Assembly: GCA_035551455.1 (NCBI GenBank)
Contig: DASZMZ010000108.1
Coordinates: 1-14,749 of the forward strand
Origin: Sulfopaludibacter sp035551455
Lineage (GTDB): Bacteria > Acidobacteriota > Terriglobia > Bryobacterales > Bryobacteraceae
Direction: 5' to 3'
Length of the DNA stretch: 14,749 bases
Shown: in pieces, positions 1 to 7,371 of the stretch
How the letters are laid out: every line of letters starts with the position of its first letter
How positions within the stretch are numbered: position 1 is the stretch's first letter
Program-made: the position numbers and the translations under genes
The notes under the pieces: model-generated
What the model saw: the letters and a program-made list of their open reading frames with translations, nothing else
Database searches by the model: none
What the model was told of the DNA's origin: nothing

Positions 1-604
1 TGCCGGCAGACGGCTCATCGGGGGCGACATCCACGATGTTGTAGGCCGACAGAGGAGCCGTATCGATCCAGGCGCGGTGGGCCAGGATTGAGTCGTTGCC
101 CAGATAAGTACAGGCCGATTTCAGGTGCAGGCAGCCGTGTACCGGGACCGCGACCACCTGATATCCGAAGGGCGCCAAGTGGCGGCGGAGTTGATCGATG
201 GCTTCGGCATTACTGCGGGACGAGGCGCCTACATAGAGTGTGCGGCCGATGCGCATGACGTCGCCCCCTTCCAAAGTGGCTGGGGCCGCCAGTCGCACGA
301 GAGGGCGGTAGCGGGACAGAGTTGCCGCGAGGCTGTCCGCCTCGGGACGCCGCGATTCAGCGCCCATGCGAGTGATCACGGCGACCTCATCCAGGACGAG
401 GGCCGGGTCTTCCACAAAGACCGAGTCGGGCAGATCCGGCTCGGCTGGCAAAGAAATTACATTCGCACCCAGTTCGGCCAGACACTGTTCATACGCGTGA
501 TGCTGGGCTTCGGCCTTTGCGAAGTCGATGGGCCGGCGTTCGAGATACTCCAGTTCGCAGAGGCCGATGGCGGGACTGACCGCGCGCGTGATTGCCGTGA
601 GCAT
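1..604 (-). CDS. Dimethylarginine dimethylaminohydrolase (DDAH), 5' part only
   Basis: The minus strand encodes 201 residues beginning MLTAITRAVSPAIGLCEL; the 3' end lies beyond the left edge. DDAH hydrolyses N-omega-methylated arginines to citrulline and methylamines in the cytoplasm and belongs to the guanidino-modifying (amidinotransferase/deiminase) fold. Seen: an acidic substrate-binding stretch PDSVFVEDPA (about 59-68), LEGGDV (111-116), and HGCLHLKSA (156-164), whose H160 matches the catalytic His of the family. The catalytic Cys, normally near the C-terminus, would be outside the window and cannot be checked. The ATG at 604 gives the N-terminus usual for the family; no Shine-Dalgarno precedes it. 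It is transcribed away from the metY-type gene, 24 bases apart. An arginine deiminase-like relative with another substrate is possible, but the HLKS and FVED motifs favour DDAH. Confidence 0.85.
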   Translation of the reverse strand, partial: MLTAITRAVSPAIGLCELEYLERRPIDFAKAEAQHHAYEQCLAELGANVISLPAEPDLPDSVFVEDPALVLDEVAVITRMGAESRRPEADSLAATLSRYRPLVRLAAPATLEGGDVMRIGRTLYVGASSRSNAEAIDQLRRHLAPFGYQVVAVPVHGCLHLKSACTYLGNDSILAHRAWIDTAPLSAYNIVDVAPDEPSAG

Positions 605-628
605 GTAGGTATTAGTATGCTCTAACTT
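605..628. promoter_or_regulatory. 24-base divergent intergenic region, possible bidirectional promoter
   Basis: Two genes start divergently from this very short gap and neither has a recognisable Shine-Dalgarno. The AT-rich core attagtatgct carries TAGTAT (613-618) reading rightwards and CATACT (619-614) reading leftwards, each a 4/6 match to a -10 hexamer. Each would place transcription starts within a few bases of the respective ATG, implying near-leaderless mRNAs. The -35 matches are poor: TTGCCG at 592-597 for the rightward gene, with a short 15-base spacer, and nothing clear leftwards. This is a suggestion only. Confidence 0.3.
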
Positions 629-1927
629 ATGGCTGAAAACGACGCTCCCGAACGCCAAATGGGCTTCGCCACCCGCTCACTGCACGCCGGTCACTCTCCC
701 GATTCGGCGACTCACGCACGCGCCGTGCCGATTTACCAAACCACGTCCTTCACATTCGAAGATTCGACGGATGCCGCGCAACTGTTCGCGCTGCAGAAGT
801 TCGGCAACATCTACAGCCGCATCATGAATCCGACGACCGATGTCTTTGAGCAGCGGGTGGCCGCGCTCGAAGGCGGCGCCGCGGGACTGGCGACGGCGAG
901 CGGTCAGGCGGCCCAGTTTCTGGCGCTCACCAGTCTTGCCGGACAGGGCGACGAAATCGTTGCCTCCAGCACGCTGTACGGCGGCACTTACACGCAATTC
1001 GATGTGAGCTTCCGGCGCCTGGGTATCGACGTAAAGTTCGTGGAACCGGACGATCCGGAAAACTTCCGCAAGGCCATCACCTCCAAGACGCGCGCGGTCT
1101 ATGGCGAGACGATTGCGAATCCGCGCATGAATGTCCTGGACATTGAAAAGGTGGCGGGCATCGCGCACGAGGCGGGAGTGCCGCTGGTGATCGACAACAC
1201 CATGGCGTCGCCGTACCTGTGCCGTCCCATCGAGTTCGGTGCGGATATCGTGCTGCACTCGGCCACCAAATTTCTGGGCGGCCATGGGACTTCGATCGGC
1301 GGCATCATCATCGATAGCGGCAAGTTCGCGTGGAACGACAAGTATCCGGCCATCACCAAACCGAGTCCGGGGTATCACGGCATGGTGTTCAGCGAGGTGT
1401 TCGGTCCGGTGGCGTTCATCATCAAGGTGCGTGTGGAGGGCTTGCGCGATTTCGGGCCGTGCATCAGCCCGTTCAATTCGTTCCTGTTCATTCAGGGCAT
1501 TGAAACGCTGAAGTTCCGGATGGATCAGCATAGCCGCAACGCGCTGCAGGTGGCCGAGTGGCTGGAGAAGAACCCCGCGGTTTCGTGGGTGAAGTATCCA
1601 GGTTTGAAGAACAGTCCTTACCGTGAGCTGGCGAACAAATATCTGCCGAACGGGCAGGGCTCCATTCTCACTTTCGGGATTAAGGGCGGCCTGGAAGCGG
1701 GGCGAAAGCTGATCGATTCCGTGAAGCTGTTCTCGCACCTGGCCAACCTGGGCGACGCCAAGAGCCTGATCATTCACCCGTCTTCGACCACGCATCAGCA
1801 GTTGAACGATGAGCAGCAAACGGCCGCCGGCGTGAGCAAAGACCTGGTGCGAATCTCGGTAGGAATCGAAGACGTGGAAGACATCCTCTGGGATCTGGAC
1901 CAGGCGATTACGGCGTCGCAGAAATAG
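629..1927 (+). CDS. metY: O-acetylhomoserine sulfhydrylase (O-acetylhomoserine aminocarboxypropyltransferase)
   Basis: This 432-residue, PLP-dependent Cys/Met-metabolism (trans-sulfuration) enzyme converts O-acetyl-L-homoserine and sulfide to homocysteine in the cytoplasm, feeding methionine synthesis. Seen: the N-terminal FATRSLHAGH (about 13-22), YSRIMNPT (62-69) holding phosphate-binding Tyr and Arg, D189 in the VIDNTMASPYLCRP stretch for the PLP ring nitrogen, and the Schiff-base K214 in HSATKFLGGHG. The C-terminal region has HPSSTTHQQL and VRISVGIEDVEDI, as in this family. Its length (about 430) and long C-terminal domain fit O-acetylhomoserine sulfhydrylase better than the shorter cystathionine gamma-synthase. 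The ATG at 629 has no clear Shine-Dalgarno; the in-frame ATG at 659 (MGFATRS) is an alternative start. The purine operon begins 57 bases downstream and probably has its own promoter, since the functions are unrelated. Confidence 0.93.
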   Translation: MAENDAPERQMGFATRSLHAGHSPDSATHARAVPIYQTTSFTFEDSTDAAQLFALQKFGNIYSRIMNPTTDVFEQRVAALEGGAAGLATASGQAAQFLALTSLAGQGDEIVASSTLYGGTYTQFDVSFRRLGIDVKFVEPDDPENFRKAITSKTRAVYGETIANPRMNVLDIEKVAGIAHEAGVPLVIDNTMASPYLCRPIEFGADIVLHSATKFLGGHGTSIGGIIIDSGKFAWNDKYPAITKPSPGYHGMVFSEVFGPVAFIIKVRVEGLRDFGPCISPFNSFLFIQGIETLKFRMDQHSRNALQVAEWLEKNPAVSWVKYPGLKNSPYRELANKYLPNGQGSILTFGIKGGLEAGRKLIDSVKLFSHLANLGDAKSLIIHPSSTTHQQLNDEQQTAAGVSKDLVRISVGIEDVEDILWDLDQAITASQK

Positions 1928-1984
1928 GCCGTCTACCGGCTTTGTTACAATTCCAGCATAAGCAGTTCGGCGGGGAATTGTGCC
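1928..1984 (+). promoter_or_regulatory. Candidate promoter and leader of the purine-degradation operon
   Basis: This 57-base gap is the only non-coding space before nine tightly packed genes, so the operon's nearest promoter should be here or in the end of metY. TACAAT at 1946-1951 is a 5/6 match to a -10 hexamer, but no convincing -35 lies 16-18 bases upstream, so an activator may be needed. GGGGA at 1972-1976, eight bases before the ATG at 1985, is a reasonable Shine-Dalgarno for xdhA. No operator palindrome or riboswitch-sized leader is visible. Confidence 0.4.
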
Positions 1985-3367
1985 ATGGCTTTCGATTTTT
2001 CCTTGAACGGGCATCCGGTACACGTGGAGGACGTCTCTGCCCAGACCACGCTGCTGGATTTTCTGCGTTCCCAGGGATTGACGGGCGCCAAAGAAGGCTG
2101 CGCCGAAGGCGAGTGCGGCGCCTGCGCCGTGGTGATGATGCGGCCTCATGGCGCGGGCAGCCAGTTTCTTCCCGTGAACAGTTGCCTGATGTTCGCGCCG
2201 ATGGCGGCTGGGCAGGAGATCTACACCGTGGAGGCTTTGGCGGGCGGCGGAGCTCTGCTTGCCGCTCAACAATCCATGGTGGAGCAGGGCGGATCTCAAT
2301 GCGGCTACTGTACGCCGGGCTTCGTGATGAGCCTGTTCGCCGAGCAATACCGGCCGGGTCGCGAGGGGGCGTGCGATGTCCATGCGCTGAGCGGGAACCT
2401 CTGCCGCTGTACGGGATACCGGCCGATTCGCGATGCCGCGGCGGCGTTGGGCGCTCCGGGAGTCGACCAGTTTACGGCGCGGATGGGACGTTGCGCGCCT
2501 GAGATGGGGGCGGCGGAGCATGGCGGATTTCTACGTCCGGCATCGATGGCCGAGTGCTTGCGACTGCTGGAGGAGCATCCGAAGGCGCGGATGGTGGCCG
2601 GCGGCACGGACGTCGCGGTGGAATCCAACCTGAAGGGTCGCCGCTTCGGATCGCTGATCAGTCTGGAAGCGCTGGAGGAACTACGCGCATTTCGCGAGTC
2701 GGAGGCTGCGGTCGAAATCGGGGCGGGTCTGACGCTGAGCGAAATTGCGGCGCTCTGGAATGGAGCGCCGGCAGTATGGAGAGAGTGGCTGCCGCTGTTC
2801 GCCTCACCGCTGATCCGCAATCGTGCGACGCTGGGCGGCAACATCGCCACGGCATCGCCGATTGGGGACGGTCCTCCGCTGCTGCTGGCGCTGGATGCGG
2901 CGGTGCGGATCGTCAGCGCGAAGGGCCATCGAACGGTGCCGCTGGACGAGTTCTTTCTGGGGTATCGGCAGACGGCGCTCGGTCCGGGTGAAATTCTGGA
3001 ATCGGTGCTTGTGCCGAAGCCCTTCGCCGCGCAGATCCGCTTCTACAAGGCTGCCAAGCGTCGTATGGACGACATCAGCACGGTGGCCGCGTGCTTCGCT
3101 TTCGACATCGATGAGCGGGGCGCGGTCCGGCGAGCGCGCATGGCCTACGGCGGAGTGGCGGCGATTCCGGTGCGCGCGACGGAGGCGGAAGAGGCTGTGA
3201 CGGGATTGCGCTGGAACGAGGCAGCGGTGCATCGCGCGCAGGATATTCTGGGGCGCACGCTGCAGCCGATCAGCGACCATCGCGGGTCGGCGAACTATCG
3301 GTTGGCGCTGGCGCAGAATCTGCTGGAGAAGTTCTGGTGGCAGCAGCAGGAAGAGGCCGCCGCATGA
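1985..3367 (+). CDS. xdhA: Xanthine dehydrogenase small subunit (2x[2Fe-2S] + FAD)
   Basis: This 460-residue electron-transfer subunit of xanthine dehydrogenase carries electrons from the molybdenum centre in the partner subunit through two [2Fe-2S] clusters to FAD and NAD+. Domain order: plant-type ferredoxin fold with ligands C39, C44, C47 and C67; the alpha-helical second cluster domain with C106/C109 (QCGYC) and C140/C142 (LCRCTGYRP); then the FAD domain with VAGGTD (204-209) and RNRATLGGNIATASPIGD (about 278-295); then the CO-dehydrogenase flavoprotein C-terminal domain. The FeS+FAD fusion in one chain, plus a separate Mo subunit, is the two-subunit arrangement of Rhodobacter capsulatus XdhA/XdhB, and the length is about the same. 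Its TGA overlaps the next gene's ATG in ATGA (3364-3367), implying translational coupling. No signal peptide, so cytoplasmic. Confidence 0.94.
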   Translation: MAFDFSLNGHPVHVEDVSAQTTLLDFLRSQGLTGAKEGCAEGECGACAVVMMRPHGAGSQFLPVNSCLMFAPMAAGQEIYTVEALAGGGALLAAQQSMVEQGGSQCGYCTPGFVMSLFAEQYRPGREGACDVHALSGNLCRCTGYRPIRDAAAALGAPGVDQFTARMGRCAPEMGAAEHGGFLRPASMAECLRLLEEHPKARMVAGGTDVAVESNLKGRRFGSLISLEALEELRAFRESEAAVEIGAGLTLSEIAALWNGAPAVWREWLPLFASPLIRNRATLGGNIATASPIGDGPPLLLALDAAVRIVSAKGHRTVPLDEFFLGYRQTALGPGEILESVLVPKPFAAQIRFYKAAKRRMDDISTVAACFAFDIDERGAVRRARMAYGGVAAIPVRATEAEEAVTGLRWNEAAVHRAQDILGRTLQPISDHRGSANYRLALAQNLLEKFWWQQQEEAAA

Positions 3368-5694
3368 AGTTTGCCGGTCAAGCGGTACCGCATGAAAGCG
3401 CGCGCGGCCATGTGACCGGCGAGGCGCTGTATACCGACGATCTGGCGGGCCGCTTTCCGCGATTGCTGCATGCATGGCCGGTGATGGCGCCGCACGCGCA
3501 TGCGCTGCTGACGTCGCTGGATGCGGCGGCGGCGATGGAAGAGCCGGGCGTGCAGGCCACGTTGACTGCGGCGGACGTGCAGGGTGAGAACGATTCCGGC
3601 GCCAACCGGCGCGACGAGCCGCTGTTTCCCACGGAAGTGATGTACCATCAGCAGCCGGTGGCGTGGGTATTGGCCGACACTGTGGAGGCCGCCCGCCGCG
3701 GGGCAGCGCGAGTGGTGGCAACCTATGAGCCCCTGCCGGCGCTGATCACGATTCCCGACGCCATTTCGGCCGAGAGCTTTCATGCGGGACCGCTGCGGCT
3801 GCATCGCGGAGAGCCGGCGCGCGAGTTGACGCTGAGTCCGCACCGGCTGGAGGGCAGCCTGGAGATTGGCGGTCAGGAGCATTTCTACCTGGAGACGATG
3901 GCGTCGATCGCCTGGCTGGATGAGGCGGGCGGCGTGGCGGTGCACTCTTCGACGCAGCATCCCAGCGAGACCCAGGAGATCGTAGCGCGTGTGCTGGGGC
4001 TTCCGCGCCATCTGGTGACGGTGGAATGTCTGCGAATGGGCGGAGCATTCGGCGGCAAGGAAGTGCAGGCGAATCCCTGGGCCGCGGTGGCGGCGCTGGG
4101 CGCGTGGAAGACGCGGCGTCCCGTGCGGGTACGGCTGCCGCGCGTGTTGGATATGGCGCTGACCGGCAAGCGGCATCCGTTTCTGGCGCGCTACTCGGCG
4201 GGCTTTGACGACGACGGCAAGCTGTTGGCGCTGGAACTGGCGCTGTACTCCGATGGCGGCTGGAGCCTGGACCTTTCGGAGCCGGTATTGTGGCGCGCCA
4301 TGTTCCACATCGACAACGCGTATTGCCTGGACGCGGTGAACGTGACGGGCTTCGTCTGCAAGACGCACAAGACGTCGCAAACGGCCTTTCGCGGCTTCGG
4401 CGGGCCGCAGGGGATGCTGGTGATCGAGGACATTCTCGACCGGATCGCGAGGCGGCTGTCGCTGCGTCCGGAGGTGGTGCGCGAGCGGAACTTCTACCGC
4501 GAGGGCGACACCACACATTACGGACAGACGGTGAAAGACGCGGCGCGCATCGGCGTCCTATGGCGGCGGTTGATGGAGAGCAGCGGGTTTGACGGGCGGC
4601 GAAAGGCGGCGGCGGAGTTCAACGACGCGCATCCTCACCGGAAGCGCGGCCTCGCCATCACGCCGGTGAAGTTCGGGATTTCGTTTACCGCCGCGTTCTT
4701 CAATCAGGCCGGCGCGCTGGTGCTGATCTATCGCGACGGCAGCGTGCAGGTGAACCACGGCGGCACGGAGATGGGTCAGGGGCTGCACACCAAGATCCGG
4801 CAAATTGCCGCGGACAGCCTGGGGCTGCCGCTGGATGCGGTGCGCATGATGTCGACGCGGACCGACAAGGTGCCCAATACGTCGCCAACCGCAGCGTCGG
4901 CGAGCACGGATATGAATGGCGCGGCGGTGGCCGATGCCTGCGGGCAGTTGATGGCGCGGCTGGCGCCGATTGCGGGCGCGATGCTGGGATGTCCGCCGGA
5001 AGCGGTGAGTTTCGCGGATGGCGCGGCGTCGGTCCGCGGCGATCAGGTGCAGCGGGTGGCCTTCGCGCAGGTGGTGGAAGCGGCCTACCGGCAGCGGATT
5101 CCACTGTTCGCGCAAGGCTACTACCGGACACCGGGAATCCACTTCGATCAGAAGACGGGGCGCGGCGAGCCGTTCCACTACCTCGCGTATGGCGCGGCGG
5201 TAACAGAGGTGGAGGTGGACGGCTTCACGGGTGAGCATCGCCTGGTGCGCACGGACATTCTGCAGGATGTGGGCGATTCGATTTCGCCGTTGATCGATCG
5301 GGGGCAAGTGGAGGGCGGCTTCGTACAGGGGCTGGGATGGTTGACGCTGGAGGAGTTGCTCTGGGATGCGCAGGGGCGCGTGGCCACAGCGGGCGCATCC
5401 ACGTATAAACTGCCTTCGTGGTCGGAACTGCCCGAGGTGTTCGAGGTGGCGTTTCTGGAGCGGGCCACGGAGCCCGGTGTGATTTTGGGCAGCAAGGCGA
5501 TTGGCGAGCCGCCACTGATGCTGGCGATCTCGGCGAGGGAAGCAATCCGCGAGGCCATCGCGGCATTCGGACCCGGGGGCGTGATTGCGCTGGACAGTCC
5601 TCTGACGCCTGAGCGCATTTTCTGGACGGTCGAGAAGCAGCGGACCGCGCTGAACGTGATGGCGACGCGGTCCGCCGGAGCAGACCGGGCGTGA
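3364..5694 (+). CDS. xdhB: Xanthine dehydrogenase large subunit (molybdenum cofactor-binding)
   Basis: This 776-residue catalytic subunit hydroxylates hypoxanthine and xanthine to urate. Seen: N-terminal GEALYTDD; Moco/substrate motif GGAFGGKE with E233; R311 in LWRAMFHIDN; FRGFGGPQG (342-350); GISFTAAFFNQ, the segment that holds one of the two Phe residues stacking on the purine; HGGTEMGQGLH; and GSKAIGEPPL with the catalytic Glu at 715. E233 and R311 line up with the two residues that fix the purine in bovine (E802, R880) and R. capsulatus XDH. This argues for a true xanthine dehydrogenase rather than an aldehyde, CO or nicotinate hydroxylase. The start at 3364 is chosen for the ATGA overlap with xdhA and the upstream AGGAAGAGG; an in-frame ATG at 3337 would only add nine residues inside xdhA. 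Assembly normally needs an XdhC chaperone, which is not in the window. Confidence 0.95.
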   Translation: MKFAGQAVPHESARGHVTGEALYTDDLAGRFPRLLHAWPVMAPHAHALLTSLDAAAAMEEPGVQATLTAADVQGENDSGANRRDEPLFPTEVMYHQQPVAWVLADTVEAARRGAARVVATYEPLPALITIPDAISAESFHAGPLRLHRGEPARELTLSPHRLEGSLEIGGQEHFYLETMASIAWLDEAGGVAVHSSTQHPSETQEIVARVLGLPRHLVTVECLRMGGAFGGKEVQANPWAAVAALGAWKTRRPVRVRLPRVLDMALTGKRHPFLARYSAGFDDDGKLLALELALYSDGGWSLDLSEPVLWRAMFHIDNAYCLDAVNVTGFVCKTHKTSQTAFRGFGGPQGMLVIEDILDRIARRLSLRPEVVRERNFYREGDTTHYGQTVKDAARIGVLWRRLMESSGFDGRRKAAAEFNDAHPHRKRGLAITPVKFGISFTAAFFNQAGALVLIYRDGSVQVNHGGTEMGQGLHTKIRQIAADSLGLPLDAVRMMSTRTDKVPNTSPTAASASTDMNGAAVADACGQLMARLAPIAGAMLGCPPEAVSFADGAASVRGDQVQRVAFAQVVEAAYRQRIPLFAQGYYRTPGIHFDQKTGRGEPFHYLAYGAAVTEVEVDGFTGEHRLVRTDILQDVGDSISPLIDRGQVEGGFVQGLGWLTLEELLWDAQGRVATAGASTYKLPSWSELPEVFEVAFLERATEPGVILGSKAIGEPPLMLAISAREAIREAIAAFGPGGVIALDSPLTPERIFWTVEKQRTALNVMATRSAGADRA

Positions 5695-6200
5695 CTCTGG
5701 CCGAGATCGACTCGTTGGCGCGCGAGCAATTCGTGGATGCGCTGGGCTTCGTCTACGAGAATTCTCCCTGGGTGGCGGAGCGCGCGTGGGCGCACCGGCC
5801 GTTCAGCAGTTTCGAGGATCTCTATGCCGCCATGGCGGCGGAGGTGGAGCGCGCCGGCGTCGAAGAGCAGGTGGCGCTGCTGCAAGCGCATCCCGATTTG
5901 GGGGCGCGCGCCCGAATGAGCGACCTTTCCGCAGGCGAGCAGGCGGGCGCGGGATTAGACAGGTTGACGGCGGAGGAGTTGGAGACGCTGCGTGCGTGGA
6001 ATGACGAGTACCGGCGGAGATTTGGCTTCCCGTTTCTGTTCGCCGTGAAGGGCGCAACAAAGCACGATATCCTGAAAGCCCTGGAACAGCGGTTGGAAGC
6101 GCCGCGGGACGAGGAGTTTCGGGAAGGATTGCGACAAGTTTACCGGATCGCGTGGTTCCGGCTGGAGGCCCTTGTTGAGCCTGAGAAAGGAGGCCGTTGA
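5691..6200 (+). CDS. uraD: 2-oxo-4-hydroxy-4-carboxy-5-ureidoimidazoline (OHCU) decarboxylase
   Basis: This 169-residue all-helical enzyme decarboxylates OHCU stereospecifically to (S)-allantoin, the last of the three steps of uricolysis. Seen: QAHPDLG (65-71) with the catalytic H67; SAGEQAGAGLD (80-90) with conserved E83/Q84; and FGFPFLFAVKG (111-121), the family signature before a C-terminal helix with a conserved basic patch. The length is normal for the single-domain enzyme. Start: GTG at 5691, overlapping the xdhB stop as GTGA, with a GGAG about ten bases upstream. No peroxisomal targeting or fusion partner; in Bacillus the homologous domain is fused to uricase, whereas here the two are separate, abutting genes. 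The gene stops at 6200, directly before the uricase start. Confidence 0.93.
   Translation: MTLAEIDSLAREQFVDALGFVYENSPWVAERAWAHRPFSSFEDLYAAMAAEVERAGVEEQVALLQAHPDLGARARMSDLSAGEQAGAGLDRLTAEELETLRAWNDEYRRRFGFPFLFAVKGATKHDILKALEQRLEAPRDEEFREGLRQVYRIAWFRLEALVEPEKGGR
6186..6193 (+). promoter_or_regulatory. Strong ribosome-binding site supporting the TTG start of urate oxidase
   Basis: AAAGGAGG, a near-perfect anti-Shine-Dalgarno complement, lies inside the last codons of uraD and ends seven bases before TTG at 6201. It is the best ribosome-binding site in the operon and decides the otherwise unusual TTG start of the uricase gene. Confidence 0.8.
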
Positions 6201-7049
6201 TTGCAGCAGTTCGCCACAGGTTGGAAACGAAACTACTACGGCAAGGCCGACGTGGTGGTCTACCGTCTGCATCGCACGGGCAATGCGCCCGCGGGTCAGC
6301 AACCGGTCTTCGGCGCGAGTGTCACCATGCTGCTGTATGGCGACGCCTTCTGGCCGACGTACACCACGGGCGACAATACGGGGCTGGTGGCCACGGATTC
6401 GATGAAGAACTTTATTCAGCGCGAGACGTTGAATTTCGACGGCGCGGCATTGGAGCCGTACTGCCGGTTTCTGGCCGGGAAGTTCATGGCCACGTATCCG
6501 CACACCGAGGGGATACAGGTCTCGGCCACGCAGATTCCATACGATTCGATAGGCCACGGCGGTGTGGCGTTCACACCGGGCGGGGGCGAACGCGGCACTG
6601 CCAGCGTGGAGATGACGCAAAGCGGCGTGGCGCAGGTGCGCAGCGGGATTCGCGGATTCAAGCTGCTGCGGTTGGGCGGCAGCGCCTTTCACGGCTTCGT
6701 GCGCGACCAGTACACCACGCTGCCGGACATTCACAATCGTCCACTGCACATGTGGCTCGACCTGGAATGGGTCTATGGCGATGCGGAGGCGGCCCTCCGC
6801 GGGGAGACTGCGGCGCAGGTACGGCGCGTGGTACACGATGTGTTCGACCGGTTCGAATCGGGCAGCATTCAACAGGTGATCTTCCAGATCGGCACACGTG
6901 TGCTGGAGGAATTGCCGGCCGTGTCGGAGGTCAATCTGGAGGCGAACAACCGGACCTGGGACACGGTGGTGGAGCAGGGAGGGGAGGTTGGCGTGTTCAC
7001 GGATCCACGTCCACCGTACGGAGTGCTGGGACTGTCGCTCAAGAGATAA
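6201..7049 (+). CDS. Urate oxidase (cofactor-free uricase)
   Basis: This 282-residue cofactor-independent uricase oxidises urate with O2 to 5-hydroxyisourate plus H2O2; it folds as tandem T-fold (tunnel) domains and acts as a tetramer. Seen: YYGKADVVVYR with the catalytic-type K15; GDNTGLVATDSMKN (57-70) with T65/D66, which contact urate from the neighbouring subunit; FHGFVRDQYTTLPDIHNR (163-180), fitting the uricase F-x2-F-x4-Y-x2-L-x5-R signature; SIQQ (222-225), the likely urate-binding V/I-Q pair; and a C-terminal PRPPYGVLGLSL. The whole resembles the Bacillus PucL uricase domain. Odd: ANNRTWD (248-254) has Arg251 where I recall His in the Bacillus TB-90 enzyme (QNHTWD) and in the fungal triad. 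Start TTG at 6201, immediately after the uraD stop, is backed by AAAGGAGG. No signal peptide. Confidence 0.94.
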   Translation: MQQFATGWKRNYYGKADVVVYRLHRTGNAPAGQQPVFGASVTMLLYGDAFWPTYTTGDNTGLVATDSMKNFIQRETLNFDGAALEPYCRFLAGKFMATYPHTEGIQVSATQIPYDSIGHGGVAFTPGGGERGTASVEMTQSGVAQVRSGIRGFKLLRLGGSAFHGFVRDQYTTLPDIHNRPLHMWLDLEWVYGDAEAALRGETAAQVRRVVHDVFDRFESGSIQQVIFQIGTRVLEELPAVSEVNLEANNRTWDTVVEQGGEVGVFTDPRPPYGVLGLSLKR

Positions 7050-7050
7050 T

Positions 7051-7371
7051 ATGGCTCGACTCTCTACTCACGTGCTGGACACCTCGCGCGGCAAGCCGGC
7101 GGCGGATTTGCAGGTCCGTCTGTACCGCGAGGGAGAACTGGTGGCGAGCGCGGCGACGAATCAGGACGGCCGCACGGCGGAACCGCTGCTGAGCGGCGAT
7201 TCGATTCCTACCGGGATGTACGAGTTGGTGTTTGCGGTGGGCGCGTATTTCGGATCCTCCGATTTCCTGGATGAGGTGGTGGTGCGCTTCCGTGTCGCAG
7301 ACGGCAGCGCGAACTACCACGTGCCTCTCTTGGTCTCACCATTTGGGTACACGACGTACCGGGGATCGTAG
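7051..7371 (+). CDS. uraH: 5-hydroxyisourate hydrolase (transthyretin-like)
   Basis: This 106-residue transthyretin-related enzyme hydrolyses the unstable uricase product 5-hydroxyisourate to OHCU, probably as a homotetramer in the cytoplasm. Seen: LSTHVLDTSRGKPA (4-17) with catalytic H7; NQDGRT with R41; YHVPLLVSPFGYTTY (89-103) with H90; and the C-terminal tetrapeptide YRGS (103-106), which distinguishes the hydrolase from true transthyretin. No signal peptide, unlike the exported forms found in some enterobacteria. ATG at 7051 is one base after the uricase TAA and gives exactly the family length; the reading frame stays open far upstream, but that part only overlaps uricase and shows no family similarity. 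The ribosome-binding site is weak (AAGAGA), suggesting coupling to uricase. Confidence 0.95.
   Translation: MARLSTHVLDTSRGKPAADLQVRLYREGELVASAATNQDGRTAEPLLSGDSIPTGMYELVFAVGAYFGSSDFLDEVVVRFRVADGSANYHVPLLVSPFGYTTYRGS

Noticed and set aside
125..625. Plus-strand open frame of 166 codons at the left end
   Set aside because: It lies opposite the DDAH gene, whose minus-strand translation has clear family motifs; the plus-strand product has none.
1928..1940. GCCG-tctac-CGGC hairpin followed by TTTGTT as a metY terminator
   Set aside because: The stem is only four base pairs and the T-run is interrupted; too weak to call, and it overlaps the candidate promoter.
677..2521. Minus-strand open frame of 614 codons spanning metY and the start of xdhA
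   Set aside because: Rich in Arg and His with no recognisable motif, and antisense to two certain genes; typical of high-GC DNA, where the opposite strand stays open by chance.
3295..4518. Minus-strand open frame of 407 codons across the xdhA/xdhB junction
   Set aside because: Same antisense artefact; Arg/Gln/His-rich and without any domain signal, while xdhB has all catalytic motifs in this interval.
5178..5891. Minus-strand open frame across the xdhB/uraD junction
   Set aside because: Antisense to two well-supported genes, with no motif or ribosome-binding site.
6898..7050. Upstream extension of the HIU hydrolase gene, giving 157 residues
   Set aside because: The extra 51 residues overlap the uricase C-terminus and are Arg/Trp/Cys-rich; the ATG at 7051 gives exactly the 106-residue family length.
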